DNA of 7,761 bases from Burkholderiales bacterium (GTDB lineage Bacteria; Pseudomonadota; Gammaproteobacteria; Burkholderiales; Burkholderiaceae_C). The notes beneath the pieces are model-generated. The model did not search any database. It was given only the letters and a program-made list of their open reading frames with translations, and was not told the DNA's origin. The stretch covers positions 1 through 7,761 of the forward strand of contig SYDB01000206.1 in NCBI GenBank assembly GCA_005786815.1, given 5' to 3'. Each line of letters begins with the position of its first letter. Positions within the stretch are counted from its first letter, which is position 1. Both the position numbers and the translations under genes were made by a program. Shown piece by piece: positions 5,532 through 7,761 of this stretch.

Positions 5532-6515
5532 ATGAAGAAATTACAAAGTCTTATTCATTTGAATACTACTGCTGCAATTGCCACGTTGATATGGAGCGCA
5601 TCCTTGACTGCCCATGCGCAAGCTTGGCCAACAAAACAAATTACCTTTGTGGTGCCATTTACAGCTGGCAGTGCCACCGATATATTGGCACGCGTTATAG
5701 GTGAAAAATTAGGACCACGATTAGGTCAAACTGTATTGATAGAAAACCGAGTAGGTGCAGGGGGCACCATTGGCACGTCTGCGGTTGCCAAATCTCCGCC
5801 AGACGGTTATACATTTGTAGTGGTGTCCACGGGACACGTTGTAAATCCGGTTTTGTATAGCAAACTCAATTACCAATTGAAAGACTTGGTGGGCGTGAGT
5901 CCTTTGGGAAGCTTGCCCAGTGCTTTGGTGGCAGCACCAGGCTTAGGAGTCAAGACTGTCAAGGAGTTGGTAGAGAAAGCACGGTCTGCGCCCAACGGGT
6001 TGAACTACGCCAGCGCAGGTGTAGGCAGTGCAGCCCATGTGAATGCTGAAAAATTTGTTACAGGTCTCAAACTTAAAGGCAATCATGTGCCTTACAAAGG
6101 AACTCCTCAAATGCTGGTGGATATTGCAGGAAATAACGTTGACTATGTTTTTGCGCCGCTTATCTCTAGCGTCACTATGATTCGCGAAGGCAAGGTCGTT
6201 GCACTAGCTGTAAGCTCAGAAAAACGCGCAGTAGCTTTTCCCAACATTGCAACCATGGCTGAGGAGGGCTACCCTCAAGGTCAGTTTAATTTTTGGATTG
6301 GTATGTTGGCGCCAGCTCAAACACCCAAAGCTATCTTGGACAAAATGAACGACGAAATTAACTTCATTGTCGATCTGCCAGACGTGCGAGACCGGTTCGA
6401 AAAATTAGGTGCATTGCCATTCAAAATGAAACCTGCCGCGTTTGATAAATTCATCCAAGAAGAGGCTGTAACGCTGGGCGAAGTGATGAAGGCTAGTGGC
6501 GCTAAACTGGATTGA
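5532..6515 (+). CDS. Bug-family tripartite tricarboxylate transporter substrate-binding protein
   Basis: This is a second TctC/Bug periplasmic receptor, also exactly 327 aa and ending in a similar SGAK-Asp tail (ASGAKLD). Its signal peptide has Lys2-Lys3, a hydrophobic stretch around residues 12-26 and a likely cleavage after Ala29 (AHA|Q); the mature protein starts QAWP. Pocket loops are TAGSATD at 44-50, NRVGAGGTIG at 72-81, DGYT at 91-94, SAGVGSAAH at 161-169 and VPYKG at 186-190, the last in its canonical form, unlike the other Bug protein of the window. It should bind a carboxylated compound in the periplasm. A 93-bp gap separates it from the MDR gene, enough for an internal promoter, though no convincing one is visible. 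The next gene starts 3 bp after its TGA. No TctA/TctB genes are adjacent. The ligand is unknown but presumably linked to the downstream or upstream enzymes. Confidence 0.93.
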   Translation: MKKLQSLIHLNTTAAIATLIWSASLTAHAQAWPTKQITFVVPFTAGSATDILARVIGEKLGPRLGQTVLIENRVGAGGTIGTSAVAKSPPDGYTFVVVSTGHVVNPVLYSKLNYQLKDLVGVSPLGSLPSALVAAPGLGVKTVKELVEKARSAPNGLNYASAGVGSAAHVNAEKFVTGLKLKGNHVPYKGTPQMLVDIAGNNVDYVFAPLISSVTMIREGKVVALAVSSEKRAVAFPNIATMAEEGYPQGQFNFWIGMLAPAQTPKAILDKMNDEINFIVDLPDVRDRFEKLGALPFKMKPAAFDKFIQEEAVTLGEVMKASGAKLD

Positions 6516-6518
6516 TAG

Positions 6519-7427
6519 ATGGTCTCCTCTTCGAACGCACCCCTTCGCTTGGCCTACATTTCTGGAGGTTTTCCAGTTTGGGCCTTGTTCGTTGCGCAAA
6601 CCCAAGGCTTCTTTGAAAGCCATGGTGTGCATTGCGAAATCACGCATACTGGGTCATCAACAGTCCAAATGCAAGGATTACGCGAGGGGCGCTTTGATGT
6701 TGGATTGCAGCTGCCAGACCATGTTGTTCGTGCTGGCTTGCATGGTTCCAATTTATGTGTGTTAGCCGCGCAGTCGCATCCACCAGATGTGGCCTTGGTG
6801 TCTTCGCCCACCATTCAAAATATTGAACAACTCAAAGGTCATCGCATAGCCGTTGACGGCACAAGCAGTGGTTATGCTTTATTGCTGGTTAAATTGTTAT
6901 CTTCTCTGGGTTGGGCTTCACACGATTACCAACTGGTTGAGGTGGGCGATAGTCAGCAGCGCGTGCAAGCATTACGCAGCGGTGCTTTGATGGCCAGCTT
7001 CATCAATCCACCGCTAGACAAAGCTTTGGTTAACGATGGGTTTGTGCGACTAACAACTACCCTTCGGGCTTTTCCAAGCTATCCAGGACCTGTGGTTGCT
7101 GCCCACCGCGATTGGGCAGATGCGCACCCAGAATTAGCAAAGGGTTTTCAATATGCGTGGGCCGAGGCTTGGCGATGGCTGTTAGATCCAAATAATCAAG
7201 CAATAGCCATCGACATAGCTCTCAAACATCTAGGTGCAGAAGTTACTGCTGCACAAATTGCATTGCAAAACTTACAACGCCAAGGTGTGCCCCATATTTC
7301 TGCTACCGGCATGTCACAGGTCATTGACTTAGTTTGGAAAAACGAATCAGTGGGTCAAAAACCGTTGCCGATACCAGAAGAATATTTTTGGCACTTCATT
7401 ACAAGTACTGAAAATAAGCTTACCTAA
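6519..7427 (+). CDS. SsuA/NMT1-like type 2 binding-fold protein lacking a signal peptide
   Basis: This 302-aa protein has the pattern of ABC-transporter substrate-binding proteins of the SsuA/NMT1 (THI5-like) class: WALFVAQTQGFFESHGV at 21-37, GLREGRFDVGLQ at 53-64, GHRIAVDGTSSGYA at 107-120 and a second-lobe ALRSGALMASFINPP at 151-165. It has no signal peptide: the chain enters the first beta strand (LRLAYISGG) within ten residues, and an in-frame TAG at 6516-6518 directly before the ATG excludes an upstream start. It begins 3 bp after the Bug stop with no good ribosome site, indicating translational coupling. A cytoplasmic protein of this fold could be a sensor, or an enzyme: fungal THI5 and, as I recall, 4,5-dihydroxyphthalate decarboxylase use this fold. 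Either would suit the locus, but no catalytic motif is recognised. The THI5 cysteine-rich motif is absent. Confidence 0.85.
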   Translation: MVSSSNAPLRLAYISGGFPVWALFVAQTQGFFESHGVHCEITHTGSSTVQMQGLREGRFDVGLQLPDHVVRAGLHGSNLCVLAAQSHPPDVALVSSPTIQNIEQLKGHRIAVDGTSSGYALLLVKLLSSLGWASHDYQLVEVGDSQQRVQALRSGALMASFINPPLDKALVNDGFVRLTTTLRAFPSYPGPVVAAHRDWADAHPELAKGFQYAWAEAWRWLLDPNNQAIAIDIALKHLGAEVTAAQIALQNLQRQGVPHISATGMSQVIDLVWKNESVGQKPLPIPEEYFWHFITSTENKLT

Positions 7428-7461
7428 ATTCTTGTCAATTATTTCAATATAACTCTCTAGA

Positions 7462-7761
7462 TCACTGAACAATGCCCTTGTCTTTCAGGGCTTGTATTTG
7501 CGCCTCCGTGAGTCCAATGTCTTGCAACACTGCATCGGTGTCTTGTCCAATCTCTGGTGCGTTACGGCGGTGAGAGCCTGGTGTGCGAGAAAGCTTAGGA
7601 ACAATTCCAGGCAAGGCCAGTGTGCTGCCATCTGCCATCACCGTTTGCAAAATCATGTCCCGCGCTTGGTAATGCGGGTCTGTAGCAATGTCGGCAACGG
7701 TATAGATACGACCGGCCGGCACACTGGCAGCATCTAGTAGTTCTAGCACTTGCGCTACAGA
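7462..7761 (-). CDS. CaiB/BaiF family class III CoA-transferase (C-terminal part)
   Basis: These are the last 99 codons plus stop of a class III (formyl-CoA transferase type) CoA-transferase, whose members are usually about 400 aa and move CoA between carboxylic acids. The frame is open to the right edge: the residues before the internal GTG at 7749 (SVAQ) continue family-like sequence, so the gene begins outside the window. The visible part is typical of the C-terminal end of the family: LLDAASVPAGRIYTVADI, DPHYQARDM, LPGIVPKLSRTPG, then IGQDTDAVL and a terminal helix. The catalytic Asp lies in the missing portion. It is convergent with the binding-fold gene, with 34 bp between stops and no clear bidirectional terminator. 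It could activate an acid of this pathway, but the substrate is not readable here. Confidence 0.9.
   Translation of the reverse strand, partial: SVAQVLELLDAASVPAGRIYTVADIATDPHYQARDMILQTVMADGSTLALPGIVPKLSRTPGSHRRNAPEIGQDTDAVLQDIGLTEAQIQALKDKGIVQ

Noticed and set aside
7474..7491. GCCCT...AGGGC inverted repeat as a terminator between the convergent genes at the right end
   Set aside because: The stem is only 5 bp with an 8-base loop, lies inside the coding end of the CoA-transferase (codons for LKDKG), and no T-run follows directly. It is better explained by coding sequence.
1..7761. Mobile-element boundary, phage or defence system
   Set aside because: I saw no transposase, integrase, terminal inverted repeats, tRNA or direct repeats at gene borders. 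All genes fit metabolism and uptake, and the AT-richer right half alone is not evidence of transfer.

Overview
The window looks like an aromatic/organic-acid catabolic island from a betaproteobacterium, most likely Burkholderiales and plausibly a Comamonadaceae-type freshwater or soil organism. This rests on two full-length Bug-type periplasmic binding proteins (a family massively expanded in that order), the accompanying amidohydrolase, BKACE and CaiB genes, and Shine-Dalgarno sequences of the AGGAGA type. Base composition looks moderate for the group and visibly AT-richer from about 4400 onward; I did not compute it. The taxonomic call is inference.

Layout. A 5'-truncated amidohydrolase_2 / decarboxylase-like gene (+) enters from the left edge and ends 3 bp from the end of a convergent minus-strand pair. 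That pair is an intradiol (hydroxyquinol/catechol 1,2-type) dioxygenase, interrupted by a single in-frame TAG at codon 70, followed by a Bug substrate-binding protein. A 103-bp divergent control region (2622-2724) carries two copies of an ATCGAT-centred palindrome 29 bp apart. From it a plus-strand run reads outward: SDR dehydrogenase, BKACE (DUF849 beta-keto acid cleavage enzyme), zinc-less MDR quinone-oxidoreductase-like protein, a second Bug protein, and an SsuA/NMT1-like binding-fold protein with no signal peptide. The right edge holds the C-terminal end of a CaiB/BaiF class III CoA-transferase on the minus strand, convergent with the last plus-strand gene. No stretch over 300 bp lacks a gene, and I see no tRNA, rRNA, transposase or CRISPR.

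How the genes could work together (inference). The Bug proteins would capture a carboxylated substrate in the periplasm. The amidohydrolase could decarboxylate an aromatic acid, and the intradiol enzyme, if functional, would open a diol or triol ring. The SDR would oxidise a beta-hydroxy acid to a beta-keto acid that BKACE condenses with acetyl-CoA, giving acetoacetate and a new acyl-CoA, and the CoA-transferase would activate or recycle acids. One specific hypothesis is that BKACE replaces the usual 3-oxoadipate CoA-transferase/thiolase steps downstream of ring cleavage. The amber codon suggests the ring-cleavage arm may be decaying in this strain, or that the assembly has an error there. No regulator gene for the palindromic sites and no TctA/TctB transporter subunits lie in the window.
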